Below, piece after piece: positions 36,249 to 47,117 of a stretch of DNA of 64,000 nt. This stretch comes from Aquimarina sp. BL5 (GTDB taxonomy: Bacteria; Bacteroidota; Bacteroidia; Flavobacteriales; Flavobacteriaceae), in the NCBI RefSeq assembly GCF_003443675.1, contig NZ_CP031963.1:3371501-3435500 (forward strand), in the 5' to 3' direction. Below the pieces are notes generated by a model. That model saw only the letters and a list, made by a program, of their open reading frames with translations. It was not told the DNA's origin and ran no database searches. The position numbers and the translations under genes were made by a program. Each line of letters opens with the position of its first letter. Within the stretch, counting starts at the first letter, position 1.

Positions 36249-37592
36249 TTAATATGCTTTTTCTTCTCCCTTGAAAATATTCACAACAGTTTGTAAAATT
36301 ATATTAATATCTAAAATCAATGACCAATTTTCTACATAAAATATATCATATCTTACTCTATTCAACATGTCAGAATCATTAGAGATATTACCTCTATATC
36401 CACTTATTTGTGCTAATCCAGTTATACCGGGTTTAACATTGTGGCGTACCATGAATTTGTTTATTTTATCTTTATAATCATCCGTATGACTCATTAATAA
36501 AGGTCTAGGACCTACTACCGACATTTCTCCATATAGCACATTAAAAAACTGAGGCAGCTCATCTAAACTAGTTCTTCTAATAAACTTACCAATTCGAGTA
36601 ACTCTAGCATCATTTTTTGATGCTTGAACTTTATCCGACTCCTTATTAGCTGTCATCGATCTAAATTTATAACACAAAAACAAATTAAAATCAGCTCCAT
36701 ATCTGTATTGTCTAAAAAAAACAGGACCTCGGCTTTCTATTTTAATTAATAAAGCAATAACTGGTATTAGCCAAGATAATATAAAGGTTATTACGGAAAT
36801 AGAAAAAACGATATCAAAAGTTCTTTTGATTAAGTATTTTATTGGATCATCAAGTGGTATCTTAGATAGCGATAGAATTGGTGTTAAATTATAATAGTCT
36901 AATTCCAAATTCTTTGAAAACAACTCTTTATCATCTGCAACGAATTTTATCACTTTCATATTTCGTTGACAAAACTCAGTCAATTCCTTTATTTCATCAT
37001 TACTAAGTTCTTTCGTTGAACAATATACTTCGTCAATTTTATTGTCTAAAATAAAACTATAACTCTCTTCTATAGTTCCTTTAACTTCCGATTCATCACG
37101 ATTATCAAAAAAACCTTTAAACTTATAACCATACTCCGGAGAATTATCAAAAAATGAAGCTAGTTTTTTCGTAGACTGATTTAATCCTACAACAACCACA
37201 TAAACATTATTACTGCCTGTTATAATCCTATATTTCTGAAAAAAAACAAATAAAAAGACTCTCCAAGTAGTAATAACGACAAGTAACGCTAAAAAGAAAT
37301 TAATAATATTCGCTTTTGGTATAAACCGTTCGCTTATATAATAATAAGTAAAAACTAATAAAGCCAATAATACCGTTTGCCTAAAAAATAAAGATATAAT
37401 TTTTACAATTTTAGTAAAACGATATATGGCATATATAGAAATTAGAAAGGATAATACTATCCAAAACAAAATTATAAAACCTATATCTAACACACTTTTA
37501 GTAAGAAAAAAATATGTCAGGAAAAAAACCATTAATAGGTCAATACCATATAAAAGTGGTCTTATATATTTTGAATACCCACCTTTATTCAT
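36249..37592 (-). CDS. Polyprenyl-phosphate sugar-1-phosphate transferase (paralogue 2 of 3)
   Basis: This 447-residue protein has the same architecture as the proteins at 32559 and 51361: N-terminal membrane segments, a central nucleotide-sugar-domain-like region and the C-terminal transferase with KFRSMTAN, RRTSLDELPQFFNVLYGEMSV and KPGITGLAQISGYRGN. It ends KGEEKAY. Its start overlaps the end of the GT4 gene by 8 bases, so the two are translationally coupled. Each paralogue may start a different glycan or be specific for a different first sugar. Confidence 0.92.
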   Translation of the reverse strand: MNKGGYSKYIRPLLYGIDLLMVFFLTYFFLTKSVLDIGFIILFWIVLSFLISIYAIYRFTKIVKIISLFFRQTVLLALLVFTYYYISERFIPKANIINFFLALLVVITTWRVFLFVFFQKYRIITGSNNVYVVVVGLNQSTKKLASFFDNSPEYGYKFKGFFDNRDESEVKGTIEESYSFILDNKIDEVYCSTKELSNDEIKELTEFCQRNMKVIKFVADDKELFSKNLELDYYNLTPILSLSKIPLDDPIKYLIKRTFDIVFSISVITFILSWLIPVIALLIKIESRGPVFFRQYRYGADFNLFLCYKFRSMTANKESDKVQASKNDARVTRIGKFIRRTSLDELPQFFNVLYGEMSVVGPRPLLMSHTDDYKDKINKFMVRHNVKPGITGLAQISGYRGNISNDSDMLNRVRYDIFYVENWSLILDINIILQTVVNIFKGEEKAY

Positions 37593-38778
37593 AAAAAGTT
37601 CTTTCTTGTTTATCTTGAATTATACTATTTTCATTCATGCTATTCTTCCAACGATCATATAGCTTTTCTATTGTTTTTTTAAACTCTTTTTCGAATCGTT
37701 CCTTACTAAAAATCTCTGCTTGCTTGCGAATTGTTTTCTTATCAAAAGACTGTTCATGTCTTTCAAAAAATTCAATTGCTCCAAGCAATGAGTCAATAGT
37801 CTGATCTTTAAAAAAAACTCCAGTATTCCCTTCTACTAAATTATCTGTTATAAAACAACCCTTAATCGTTTCTAAAACTCCTCCTTTAGCAAAAGCAATA
37901 ACTGGTACTCCACAAGCCTGAGCCTCTATTGGTGCTATTCCAAAATCTTCCTCTGCAGCAAAAACAAATGCTCTGGCCTTCCTTAGTATTTCAATCATTT
38001 CCGCTTTTCCAACATGCCCCATTAACTCAACATTTAAAGTAGCAAGCTTCTTTATTTTTCTAAAATCCGGACCGTCTCCAATTACAATAAGCTTCTTATT
38101 TGTTTTAGAAAACGCCTCTACTATCAAATTTATTTTTTTATAAGGTACCATCCTAGAACAAGTAATATAGTAATCTTCCTTCTTATCCGATATTGTAAAA
38201 GATTTAGTATCTACAGGAGGATAAATTACTATAGATTCTTTATTATAAATTTTTTTTATTCTTGCAGCGATATAATGAGAAATTGCAATGTAATAATCAG
38301 GCCTGTTAGCAGAACTCACATCCCAAATTCTGAGCTTGTGCAGAAAATATTTTGCTATAAAACCTTTTATTCCTTTATTAAGTCCGCTTTCTTTTAAGTA
38401 CTGAAAATATAAATCCCACGCATAACGAATTGGTGAATAAACATAACTTATATGCAATTGATCTGGTCTTGTTAATGCCCCCTTTGAGATAGCAGATGAT
38501 GAAGAAATAATCAAATCATATTCATTTAGATCAAATTGTTCAATCGCCAAAGGGAATAGAGGTAAATAAGAACGGTATTTTTTCTTACCAAATGGCAACT
38601 TTTCTATAAAAGAAGTATTTGTTTTTTTGCCTTTAAGTACTTTTTCTCTCTGCTCATCAGTTAACGTATCTACCAAAGTAAAATGATCAAAGTCATCCCA
38701 AATATTTGTAAAGCTTTCAACACATCTCTCACCACCACTATATTGCGTATACCAATCATGTATTAAAGCTTTTTTCAT
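37585..38778 (-). CDS. Glycosyltransferase family 4 (WbaZ-like)
   Basis: This protein of about 397 residues starts MKKALIHDWYTQYSGGERC, typical of the WbaZ-type mannosyltransferase branch. It has HISYVYSPIRYAWD and the GT4 donor-site motif EEDFGIAPIEAQACGVPVIA. Longer starts at 38787 and 38832 are possible, but the start at 38778 fits homologues. It adds a sugar, perhaps mannose or rhamnose given the GDP-sugar genes upstream, to the lipid-linked repeat. Confidence 0.85.
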   Translation of the reverse strand: MKKALIHDWYTQYSGGERCVESFTNIWDDFDHFTLVDTLTDEQREKVLKGKKTNTSFIEKLPFGKKKYRSYLPLFPLAIEQFDLNEYDLIISSSSAISKGALTRPDQLHISYVYSPIRYAWDLYFQYLKESGLNKGIKGFIAKYFLHKLRIWDVSSANRPDYYIAISHYIAARIKKIYNKESIVIYPPVDTKSFTISDKKEDYYITCSRMVPYKKINLIVEAFSKTNKKLIVIGDGPDFRKIKKLATLNVELMGHVGKAEMIEILRKARAFVFAAEEDFGIAPIEAQACGVPVIAFAKGGVLETIKGCFITDNLVEGNTGVFFKDQTIDSLLGAIEFFERHEQSFDKKTIRKQAEIFSKERFEKEFKKTIEKLYDRWKNSMNENSIIQDKQERTFYE

Positions 38779-38889
38779 TTCAAACATTTGTAAAATAATT
38801 ATGTAATTTAAAGTTTTAATAAAGAGTTGCAAAAAAGTTTATGATTGTTAAGTCAAAAACTTCTTGAAAAGCTCTAAATTAACCAAAAA

Positions 38890-38897
38890 CAAAGTTA
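38890..38897 (-). promoter_or_regulatory. Candidate -7 box in the 335-base gap before the GT4 gene
   Basis: On the minus strand this reads TAACTTTG, matching TAnnTTTG, about 110 bases upstream of the GT4 start. No good -33 element is seen. The gap 38779-39113 otherwise holds nothing I can identify. Confidence 0.4.
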
Positions 38898-39113
38898 AAG
38901 CAATTTATCAGTATTAGATGATCTTTTAAAAGAAATGAGATACTATAAGCATTAAATAGCTTACTTACTCATAGTTATACGTCTTATGCATCAAAGAAAT
39001 TGAAGCAAAAAACTTGTTACATCAAAAAGGTGTTTAAAAAAATATTAGTTCTAAAAAGAAATCAGTTCTAATATACTCTTTAACTAAGAATGAAAAGACT
39101 TCCTTAATTATCT

Positions 39114-40016
39114 TCAATTTTCCGAGTTAAACATTTTTGTTAATGTGTTTTCTAAGCTATAATCCTTTGATAAGTCACCGATAAAACTATGCAACTTAGA
39201 AGAATCTCCTTTCAAAATTTCTATTTCATTTTTTCGAATATATTTCGAATTTACTTGAACTTCTATTATATGACCTGATAATTTTTCAAGAAATGAAAGG
39301 ATTTCTTTTATTTTATTAGTCCTTCCTGTACAAATATTTACTGTTTCTGAAACAATTCCAGATATCAATAAGTTATAATAACATTTTACTATATAGTTAA
39401 TATCATTAAATTCTCTATAAACATCTAAATTCCCTAGTTCAATAATTGGCTTTCTTTCCTTGAAATGAGATATAATTTTAGGAATTAGAAAATCCCTTGA
39501 TTGTCCAACACCTGTGTAATTAAAGGGCCTTGTGATAATAATATCGAACTTAGAAAAATATGCCTTAATCATATTTTCCATAACCAGCTTACTGTTTCCA
39601 TAATGATTGATAGGGTGAGGACATAAATCTTCTGAAAGCGTTTCCCCAATATTACCATAGACCGCAGCGCTACTTACAATGATTGTTTTTTCTGGCTTTA
39701 TGTCAGATTCTATAATTGCATCCAAAAGGTTTAAGGTACCAAAAACATTTACCTCATACATCTTCACTTTATTACTGGCTTCAACAAACGATATAGCTGC
39801 TGCGTGAATAATATAATTTGGCTGTAAACCCTTTATGATTTTTTTAATTTCTCCTTTATTCGTGATATCACATAAAAAATGATTTTTATTTTCAGATTTT
39901 TGAAAGGTTGTTCCAAATACTTCCCAACCTTCACTCAGAAAAAAATTCTCTAAATGTACTCCTGTAAAACCTGTAATACCAGTTATAAAAACAATTTTTT
40001 CAGAAAGATCCTCCAT
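39114..40016 (-). CDS. rmd: GDP-4-keto-6-deoxy-mannose reductase (GDP-rhamnose synthesis)
   Basis: This NAD(P)-dependent reductase of about 300 residues has the nucleotide motif [13 protein letters not shown], the serine region VSSAAVYGN and the catalytic YGNSK. The arrangement directly after a GDP-mannose 4,6-dehydratase gene, with overlapping ends, and the [15 protein letters not shown] segment match Rmd, which gives GDP-D-rhamnose. A fucose synthase (fcl) is less likely but not excluded. The start at 40016 ([10 protein letters not shown]) is preferred to 40037. Confidence 0.75.
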   Translation of the reverse strand: MEDLSEKIVFITGITGFTGVHLENFFLSEGWEVFGTTFQKSENKNHFLCDITNKGEIKKIIKGLQPNYIIHAAAISFVEASNKVKMYEVNVFGTLNLLDAIIESDIKPEKTIIVSSAAVYGNIGETLSEDLCPHPINHYGNSKLVMENMIKAYFSKFDIIITRPFNYTGVGQSRDFLIPKIISHFKERKPIIELGNLDVYREFNDINYIVKCYYNLLISGIVSETVNICTGRTNKIKEILSFLEKLSGHIIEVQVNSKYIRKNEIEILKGDSSKLHSFIGDLSKDYSLENTLTKMFNSEN

Positions 40017-41034
40017 TAGTATTTCGTTTAATATCACTTTTCACCATCATCTTGGCAAGTTCTTCAAGAGTTGTTTTTGACTCCCATCCTAAATTTTTCT
40101 TCGCTTTAGAAGCATCACCAATCAAGAGATCCACTTCCGCCGGCCTATAAAACTTTGGATTTACTTTTACAATTTCACTTTGTGTTTTTAAGTCAACTCC
40201 TACTTCATGTTCATTCTTTCCCACCCATTCAATATCAATACCTACGGTTTTAAATGATAACGTAACAAAATCCCGAACTGTGTTTGTCTGATTTGTTGCT
40301 AACACATAGGTATCTGCAACTGGTGCTTGTAACATCATATACATCCCTTCAACATATTCTTTTGCGTAACCCCAGTCTCTCTTTGCGTTAAGATTTCCTA
40401 ATTCTAGTACGTCTTGTTTTTTTAAATGTATTTTTGCTACTGCATCTGTGATTTTTCTAGTCACAAATTCTTTACCCCTTAGTGGGGATTCGTGATTAAA
40501 TAAAATCCCACTAGTTGCAAACAAATCATACGATTCTTGATAGTTCAATGTAGCCCAATGGGCGAAAACTTTTGCAACACCGTAGGGGCTTCTAGGGTGA
40601 AATGGAGTTTCTTCGTTTTGAGGAATTCTAGTAACTTTCCCAAACATTTCTGAAGTTGATGCCTGATAAAATTTAATTTTTGGATTTATTGTTCGAATTG
40701 CTTCTAATAAATTCATTACTCCAATCCCTGTAATATTAGCAGTTGCTATTGGTTGTGTAAAAGAGACACCCACAAAACTTTGAGCAGCTAAATTGTAAAT
40801 CTCATCGGGCTCTACTTTCGCAATTATTCTATATGCACTAGACAAATCGATCAAATCATATTCTAGTAAATGAAGGTTTGGGTGATTTTCTATTCCTAAT
40901 TCTTCTATTCTCCAAAAATTAGTAGAGCTTGTTCTTCGATAGGTCCCATAGACTTCATAATCTTTTGACAAAAGTAACTCGGCCAAATATGCTGCATCTT
41001 GGCCCGTAATACCTGTGATTATTGCTTTTTTCAT
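40000..41034 (-). CDS. gmd: GDP-mannose 4,6-dehydratase
   Basis: This 344-residue enzyme converts GDP-mannose to GDP-4-keto-6-deoxymannose. The sequence shows [29 protein letters not shown], the serine/glutamate motif STSEMFGK, the YGVAK catalytic pair and NHESPLRG, all standard for Gmd. The start at 41034 ([13 protein letters not shown]) is preferred to the ATG at 41070. Its stop overlaps the reductase gene, so the two are coupled. Confidence 0.93.
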   Translation of the reverse strand: MKKAIITGITGQDAAYLAELLLSKDYEVYGTYRRTSSTNFWRIEELGIENHPNLHLLEYDLIDLSSAYRIIAKVEPDEIYNLAAQSFVGVSFTQPIATANITGIGVMNLLEAIRTINPKIKFYQASTSEMFGKVTRIPQNEETPFHPRSPYGVAKVFAHWATLNYQESYDLFATSGILFNHESPLRGKEFVTRKITDAVAKIHLKKQDVLELGNLNAKRDWGYAKEYVEGMYMMLQAPVADTYVLATNQTNTVRDFVTLSFKTVGIDIEWVGKNEHEVGVDLKTQSEIVKVNPKFYRPAEVDLLIGDASKAKKNLGWESKTTLEELAKMMVKSDIKRNTNGGSF

Positions 41035-41293
41035 TTTAATTTTTTCAAGTTTGTATATAATAAACCACAACTATCCTAAAGTTTATGTTTTTGAGTAAAC
41101 CGAAAACAGAATTTTCTAGTTTGGAAAGAAATTATAATTTAGTTAAACTTTTCCTATGGACTAAAAGTAAAGATTAGCCCTTACTTAGACAAATTATAGA
41201 TTTAATTATTATTAAGGTCTTTTTTTATAAAATTATATCATATTATTGGTGTTAATCTTTGGAAGATTTAACAAAAGTAAAATCCATATTGTC

Positions 41294-42352
41294 TTAGTTA
41301 ACTTTTTTATTGATATTATTTTTAATTATCAAAATAAAATCTTCTGCTGATCTATTCCAATTATATTTTTTCACATTTAAAAAACCTTTTGATATTAACG
41401 CATTTCTCTTTTTTTGATTAGTTAAAACATCATATATTTTATTTTTTATATCCGAAACACTTCGGGGGTCACAATACTCCACAGAATCCTGATAAACCTC
41501 AGGCAAGGATGTTACGTTAGAAATCAAACATGCAGTACCGCATTTTTGAGCTTCTAAAGGAGGAATACCAAAGCCTTCAAATAACGATGGATACATAAAA
41601 AGTTCTGCTTTATTATATAGTTCAACTAATTCTTCATCTTCAATATATCCCGTAAACTTTATTTTTTCTTTTTTAATTGGTTCCGGAATCTCTAAATCTG
41701 AAAAAACCGTTCCTCGGGCTCCAACTATTACTAACTTATGTGGAATATTTAATTGATCAAAAGCTTCAATTACACGTGTCATATTTTTTCTTGGATCTAA
41801 AGAAGAAACCATTAAAATCATAGCTTCTTTATTCATCTGTTTTTTCACAAATACTGATGAAGGTGCAGCATAAACAACATTAATTTTTTCCGAAGGAAGG
41901 TTATATGTAGTAATTAAATCATTTTTCACATAATTACTGTCTGTAATTATGTGTTTTGAGTTGTTCAGACTCATAGGTATAAACCAATTATAAATCAATT
42001 GAAAACTTTTGGAAAACCATTCTGGATGATGTTTAAATGCTAGATCATAAACCATCATTATCTTATTCTTATACCATATCGGCCCTATTCCAACAAAGTT
42101 TATAAGTAAAGGATTTCCTTTTTTTTTCAAAAACATAGGTAAATCAATCTGCTCCCATAACTGACCTTCTAATTTTCCTACGGCAATACTATCAAACTCT
42201 TTAAAAAGAGGGTTTAATTTAGCTTTTTTAGGAGCGATGAATGTTATTTTTCTTTCTAAGATTTCTTTTGGTAATAATTTACATATTTCAATTGCGTACC
42301 TCTGAACACCTGTCACTTTTTGCGTTAAAAACCTAGCATTGACATAAATCAT
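41294..42352 (-). CDS. Glycosyltransferase family 4
   Basis: This 352-residue protein has the GT-B fold of GT4: TGVQRYAIEI at the start, VYDLAFKHHPEWF, the second-domain start MILMVSSLDPRKNM and the donor motif SLFEGFGIPPLEAQKCG. It is a mannosyl- or rhamnosyltransferase-like enzyme; the linkage is not readable. It overlaps the preceding ligase-like gene by 4 bases. Confidence 0.88.
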   Translation of the reverse strand: MIYVNARFLTQKVTGVQRYAIEICKLLPKEILERKITFIAPKKAKLNPLFKEFDSIAVGKLEGQLWEQIDLPMFLKKKGNPLLINFVGIGPIWYKNKIMMVYDLAFKHHPEWFSKSFQLIYNWFIPMSLNNSKHIITDSNYVKNDLITTYNLPSEKINVVYAAPSSVFVKKQMNKEAMILMVSSLDPRKNMTRVIEAFDQLNIPHKLVIVGARGTVFSDLEIPEPIKKEKIKFTGYIEDEELVELYNKAELFMYPSLFEGFGIPPLEAQKCGTACLISNVTSLPEVYQDSVEYCDPRSVSDIKNKIYDVLTNQKKRNALISKGFLNVKKYNWNRSAEDFILIIKNNINKKVN

Positions 42353-43707
42353 ATTTTTACTTTATTTTTAGAAGACAACAAGATAAGTGAAACAAATAAC
42401 CCAAAGAATAGAACTCCATCCGAACGAGAAATTATGTTTTCGGTTAGCATAACAATACATATGACCGCCAAAGCATAAAATAATAGGGTATTTCCTAGTA
42501 TTATCATTTTTCTAAAGGAATAAAATAGAAAACAACAAAAAGAAAACAATGCTAAAACTCCTGAGCTAATTAAAAAAAATAAATATTGATTATGTGAATT
42601 ATAGGATTGCCATTTATAAACCTTAGCTCCTATTTTTTCATCATAGCAAGCAGATAACTCGGCTTGCATATCTCCAATACCTGTTCCAAACAACCAGTTT
42701 TCTTTAACTAATATTCCATCACAATAATATATTCCACTTCTAACATTGGTAGAATTAAAATTATAAATATCATTTCCTTTCGTTGGTAAGGTAAATACAT
42801 TGTCAACGATCTCAGATACTTTAGTATTGATAGGTTTTATAAAAGTATTTAAAGAAAATAATGTTATTATTGAAAATAATATTATGCATGAAAAAGTTCT
42901 TATCGAAACTCCCTTGAACAATATCCAAGTTAAAATAATTGCAACAATAGATGCTAGTATAGGCATTCTTGCAGAGATTACAAACATCCAAAAAATTAAC
43001 ATCCCAACCACTAAGATCGCAGGTATCTTATATTTTAATTGTCTCCAATCAGATTTGAGTTTAGAAATAAGCCAAAAAACAACAAAAGATATCCACAACC
43101 CTTGATATGTGGGGTGTGAATCAACCAGTTTCAAAATAAAGTTTCTCAACCTTCTTATTTTTATTTGTTGAATCTGATCCTGACTTATTGAACTTAAATG
43201 ATGTAAATTATTTCTTTTGATTTCAGAGATACTAAGATCATTAGTTATGATATCAAAATTAAAGAGTAGAAGTAGCATTTGATATAAAACAAAAATTATC
43301 ACTGAGCAACAAAAAAAACTGATAATCCAATCAATTCGTTTCTTTGTGAATGTCCGTTTGTTCAAATAAAATATTTTGGGCAATAAGACCATAGGCACCA
43401 TTACAGTTAATCTATTGATACCAGTAGAAATATTCTCAGAATAAGACAAACTAAAAATCAACAATACAAATGATGTTGTTAAAAAAACTATTATTAATTT
43501 ATTGTATTTATCGAACTTAACTTGAAAACCACGATTTTTAAAAAATGTCACAATTCCAAAAAAAGTCCAAACAACAATCATTATCGTTCTAAAACCGAAA
43601 GTTAATATAGGAAATACAGATAATAGATAAGAACATATTATGAATACGTTATTCAAATGGAATTCTGAATCTAATCCTAATAAATATTTGTACTTATTTA
43701 GCTTCAT
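42349..43707 (-). CDS. O-antigen ligase/polymerase family membrane protein
   Basis: This 452-residue protein has about eleven transmembrane segments. The periplasmic loop contains WLFGTGIGDMQAE and SYNSHNQYLFFL, the signature of the WaaL/Wzy superfamily. It overlaps the GT4 gene downstream and the polymerase-like gene upstream (14 bases), so it belongs to the same transcript as both. Whether it is the ligase or the polymerase of this module is open. Confidence 0.85.
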   Translation of the reverse strand: MKLNKYKYLLGLDSEFHLNNVFIICSYLLSVFPILTFGFRTIMIVVWTFFGIVTFFKNRGFQVKFDKYNKLIIVFLTTSFVLLIFSLSYSENISTGINRLTVMVPMVLLPKIFYLNKRTFTKKRIDWIISFFCCSVIIFVLYQMLLLLFNFDIITNDLSISEIKRNNLHHLSSISQDQIQQIKIRRLRNFILKLVDSHPTYQGLWISFVVFWLISKLKSDWRQLKYKIPAILVVGMLIFWMFVISARMPILASIVAIILTWILFKGVSIRTFSCIILFSIITLFSLNTFIKPINTKVSEIVDNVFTLPTKGNDIYNFNSTNVRSGIYYCDGILVKENWLFGTGIGDMQAELSACYDEKIGAKVYKWQSYNSHNQYLFFLISSGVLALFSFCCFLFYSFRKMIILGNTLLFYALAVICIVMLTENIISRSDGVLFFGLFVSLILLSSKNKVKI

Positions 43708-44890
43708 AATTTTTATTATCCATCCAATATCTAAAAACTAAACCTAAACAGATACTCATTACTGGTAATTCGATAATATTTGTAGTAATACCATAAACAA
43801 ACACATATATCGAAAGTATATAAAATAGTTTGTCTACAGGTATATTCGTAATCTGCTTTTTGTAAATACCTCTCATTAAAAAAGCATAAATTATGAAAGC
43901 TCCAAGACCAAAAATCGCAACTAAATATACAAACAAGTTATCTGCTGGATTAGATTTTTCTGATTCAAAAATATTTTGAGGTACTCCAATACCACCTATT
44001 CCTCTACCAGTAATAAGGTTACCAGATTCCAAAATCAACTTATAAGCATCAGGCCAAACATCTTGAAGTCTCATTTCAAAAGATCTCAAAAAATTAACAC
44101 TTGCTATATCATCTATAGAAAATGTCCAAGAAAGTAATGGCAGCACAAAATTAATCAGTAATATAACAATCAATCCAATTTTTTTTGATCCAAGTGAAAT
44201 ATGCTCCCAAAATACTATCAATAAAGAAATGATCAAATATGTAAGTATAATTCCTTTGGTATCTGTAAAATAAATTGCTGCTCCTACCAGTATCCAAACA
44301 ACAGTAATTCTAGATTTTTTTAATACATATATAATTGCTAGAAAAAGAACATATCCAGCTGTCTCGAAAGAAGATCGTCCTAATCCTGAAAGCCTTCTTT
44401 TACCCAACGTTGTCCAAAGTCGATTCCCTTCAATTTCTTTTCCATAAACCTCATAATGAAAGCCTTCCCAGGGAAAAACATAAACTATATTTACTAATAC
44501 ACCAATAATTCCAATAATCAATATAACGGTATAAAAGTGTTTATCACTTAATATTCTCTCAAAAAAGGAATACATAACAAAACCATAAAATAAGGGGACC
44601 AAAATATAAATCCCCATAAATACCTGAAGAATTGTATTTGTATAAATAACACCACAAATTAATGCCAGTAGGAGCATCCATAAAATAATAAAGAATGTTC
44701 TTTTAATTTTAACTTGAGTCAAAAAAGAAATAAAATGAATACTAATCACAAGCACCATCAAAAGTTGAGGTACATAAACTATAGGAAAAAATGGAGTGTC
44801 TAAAAGATAATATCTAAAAACTGAATTAAAGACACCCATAAAGAGCACCAAGTAAAAAGTAAAACCTTCTAGATTAAAACTAACCTTCAC
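43694..44890 (-). CDS. Wzy-type polysaccharide polymerase-like membrane protein
   Basis: This 398-residue protein has about eleven hydrophobic segments and a periplasmic loop with LWTTLGKRRLSGLGRSSFETAG and the C-terminal loop GRGIGGIGVPQ. It fits repeat-unit polymerases better than ligases because it lacks the H-NQ signature of the neighbouring protein. The assignment is by topology and context only. Confidence 0.7.
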   Translation of the reverse strand: MKVSFNLEGFTFYLVLFMGVFNSVFRYYLLDTPFFPIVYVPQLLMVLVISIHFISFLTQVKIKRTFFIILWMLLLALICGVIYTNTILQVFMGIYILVPLFYGFVMYSFFERILSDKHFYTVILIIGIIGVLVNIVYVFPWEGFHYEVYGKEIEGNRLWTTLGKRRLSGLGRSSFETAGYVLFLAIIYVLKKSRITVVWILVGAAIYFTDTKGIILTYLIISLLIVFWEHISLGSKKIGLIVILLINFVLPLLSWTFSIDDIASVNFLRSFEMRLQDVWPDAYKLILESGNLITGRGIGGIGVPQNIFESEKSNPADNLFVYLVAIFGLGAFIIYAFLMRGIYKKQITNIPVDKLFYILSIYVFVYGITTNIIELPVMSICLGLVFRYWMDNKNYEAK

Positions 44891-44987
44891 TAATCTATCA
44901 TCTTTTTATTTAATATAGATCGCAATATACGCTAAGAATAAATATGTTTTTTTAAATCATTAATATAAAAAGTAAAAGAATAACCCG

Positions 44988-46160
44988 TTATTTAATTTTA
45001 TAGAAGTTATGATAATGTTTAATTACATTTTCTAAAGAAAACCTTTCAATCAAATTGATATCAAAATTAAACAAGTTTAATTTTTTTGGATTAATTATAA
45101 TCAATTCTAATAGTTTTCTTGGTTCTTCACTTAATGGATTAAACAAGAATTCTTCATTACCTTCTAATATCTCTTTTATTCCTCCTCTTTTACTTCCTAA
45201 TACAACTACTTTACGTAATAGTCCCTCAACAACAACTCTTCCGAATGGTTCTTCCCATATAGAAGGAACAATTAATACATTTATTTTTTTAAAAAAAACA
45301 TCTTGATCTATATATCCTAGAAACTCTACTCTATCTTTAGGAAAAAATGATAATAAATATTCCTGATAATATGGTTCTATTCTTCCAGCCACATAAAGTT
45401 TCCAATTATTATAATTAGAAAATTCAACAAGGCTTTTCATCAAAACTTCAATACCTTTTGATTGATTGATTTGTCCTATAAATCCAAAATTCAAAAAACT
45501 ATTTTCATCAAAATTTGTTCTTTTAAATGATTTTTTTTCAATGTTAAATCCATTATAAACTACTTTTTTTAAAGCATTCTTAAAATAGCCTTGATCTATG
45601 TGACTCTGCAAAATTGAATTACTAATTCCTGTTACTATATCAATTTTTTGAGAAACATTTTTCTTCTTTTTTGATAAAAGTTTACACTCCAAACATTGCG
45701 TAGAGCATGCACTCCCTTTTTTAAATTTATTAGTTTTAGGGCATTGTAAATAATAATCTCTTAAAGTATGTACGACCTTAATACCCCTCTCTTTTGCTAC
45801 GTCCCAAATCGCAACAGAAAATCCCGTCAAATTATTTGTATGTATAATAGTGGGGTTAAACACATTAATGATTTCATGTATCCTTTTATTGTACTTACTA
45901 TTATATACGTCACTAATATGCCATTTTAACTTATCGATTTTAGAACGCTCTATCTGATCAAATGGCCAGAATGTATTTTCTAATGTAAGGCGATATATTG
46001 GAACATTATTACTTACCAGATCCTCATTACGCTCTCCAAGTGTCAAGACAGCTACTTCAATTCCCTTTTTTTGTAAACCCTCAGCTATTGATTGAACGGA
46101 AATTTCCGCGCCTCCAATTTTATGCGGGTAGTAAAGTGTATTTACGATTAGTATCTTCAA
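44988..46160 (-). CDS. Glycosyltransferase family 4
   Basis: This 390-residue protein begins LIVNTLYYPHKIGGAEISVQ, typical of GT4 enzymes, and has the C-terminal donor motif SIWEEPFGRVVVEGLLRKVV. A cluster of cysteines (CSTQCLECKLL near 150) suggests a structural metal or disulfide site, seen in one branch of this family. The sugar specificity is unknown. The 285-base gap upstream holds a weak terminator and nothing else visible. Confidence 0.87.
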   Translation of the reverse strand: MKILIVNTLYYPHKIGGAEISVQSIAEGLQKKGIEVAVLTLGERNEDLVSNNVPIYRLTLENTFWPFDQIERSKIDKLKWHISDVYNSKYNKRIHEIINVFNPTIIHTNNLTGFSVAIWDVAKERGIKVVHTLRDYYLQCPKTNKFKKGSACSTQCLECKLLSKKKKNVSQKIDIVTGISNSILQSHIDQGYFKNALKKVVYNGFNIEKKSFKRTNFDENSFLNFGFIGQINQSKGIEVLMKSLVEFSNYNNWKLYVAGRIEPYYQEYLLSFFPKDRVEFLGYIDQDVFFKKINVLIVPSIWEEPFGRVVVEGLLRKVVVLGSKRGGIKEILEGNEEFLFNPLSEEPRKLLELIIINPKKLNLFNFDINLIERFSLENVIKHYHNFYKIK

Positions 46161-46256
46161 TAGAAATATATTTTGAAAATCCTTTTTTTAAGATCATTTT
46201 TAATATCAAGTCAAGTACAAAATGAAATCAGATTTTTTTATTGTAAATTTTAAAAT

Positions 46257-46284
46257 AAAAAAAAGACCAAAAGGTCATCTTTTT
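46257..46284 (-). terminator. Weak hairpin with T-tract after the methyltransferase gene
   Basis: On the minus strand GACC-TTTT-GGTC is followed by eight T. The stem is short but extends imperfectly with a flanking A/T stretch. It lies downstream of the gene at 46446 and probably ends its transcript. Confidence 0.4.
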
Positions 46285-46445
46285 AAACCAACTATAACCA
46301 ATATTATTAATTTTTGTACAATAGATCAGATATAATAAACATCCAAAAAACTCAGTAATAATATAGCACAGGTAGGAGATATTTATAAAATAGTTATTAA
46401 AAAATTAGTAAATACTCTCTGCATTCCTCGATTTACGAACTATAA

Positions 46446-47117
46446 TTACTTAGCTCCAATTTTTCGAATTGCAAAACTAGGCATATTGGTCAATTCGGTA
46501 GTAATATATATTATTTCCCAATTATATTTCAAACAAAATTCATGAACCGCTTCTATAACACCATACCTAATCATTCCATTCCAATTCCCTAAAATATAAT
46601 CATGCCCAGAAATTATTCCATTGTCCTTTACTTTTGTTCTATACAACTCGAGTTCATCCCTTGTTACATCATATGAATGTGCGGTATCTATATATATCCA
46701 GTCAAAATAATTCTCTTTAAAACTATCTGCAACTTCAGTAGATAAGCCTAAATTTATTTCAACTAAACCTTCATTAATTTCTTTTTCAAATCTTTGTTCT
46801 ACTTTATTTCTCTTAGTTTGATTATATCGTTTGCTACCCCAAAAATCTATGAGATGTAATTTTTTTGGTTTGCTTATGTTTAATATTAGATTCGAAAAAC
46901 CTCCTTCATCAACTCCAAGTTCTGCTACAACACCATTTTCCGGAATTCTTTTCAAAAGTTCTTCACGATTTTCAAGAAGTTTAGCATTAGCAAGATGTTT
47001 TGAACCTAAATCCGTTTTTGGAATATTTCTAGACATTCTTCGCATTGCTTTTGATGCTATCGGCAGAAACATCTTTTCATAGATTAATCTTAATATTGGT
47101 TTGAAAATATTTTTCAT
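46446..47117 (-). CDS. Class I SAM-dependent methyltransferase (Methyltransf_24 type)
   Basis: This 223-residue protein has the segments NGVVAELGVDEGGFSN (SAM-binding), KLHLIDFWG and FDWIYIDTAHSYDVTRDELEL, which place it with the glycan-cluster methyltransferases of the Methyltransf_24 group. It probably methylates a sugar hydroxyl of the polysaccharide. A basic N-terminal helix may bind membrane. It appears to be transcribed by itself, with terminator-like and operator-like sequences on either side. Confidence 0.8.
   Translation of the reverse strand: MKNIFKPILRLIYEKMFLPIASKAMRRMSRNIPKTDLGSKHLANAKLLENREELLKRIPENGVVAELGVDEGGFSNLILNISKPKKLHLIDFWGSKRYNQTKRNKVEQRFEKEINEGLVEINLGLSTEVADSFKENYFDWIYIDTAHSYDVTRDELELYRTKVKDNGIISGHDYILGNWNGMIRYGVIEAVHEFCLKYNWEIIYITTELTNMPSFAIRKIGAK

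Noticed and set aside
41272..41279. A TAnnTTTG match on the minus strand (TACTTTTG) upstream of gmd.
   Set aside because: It lies about 240 bases from the start and has no -33 element; I could not support it as a promoter.
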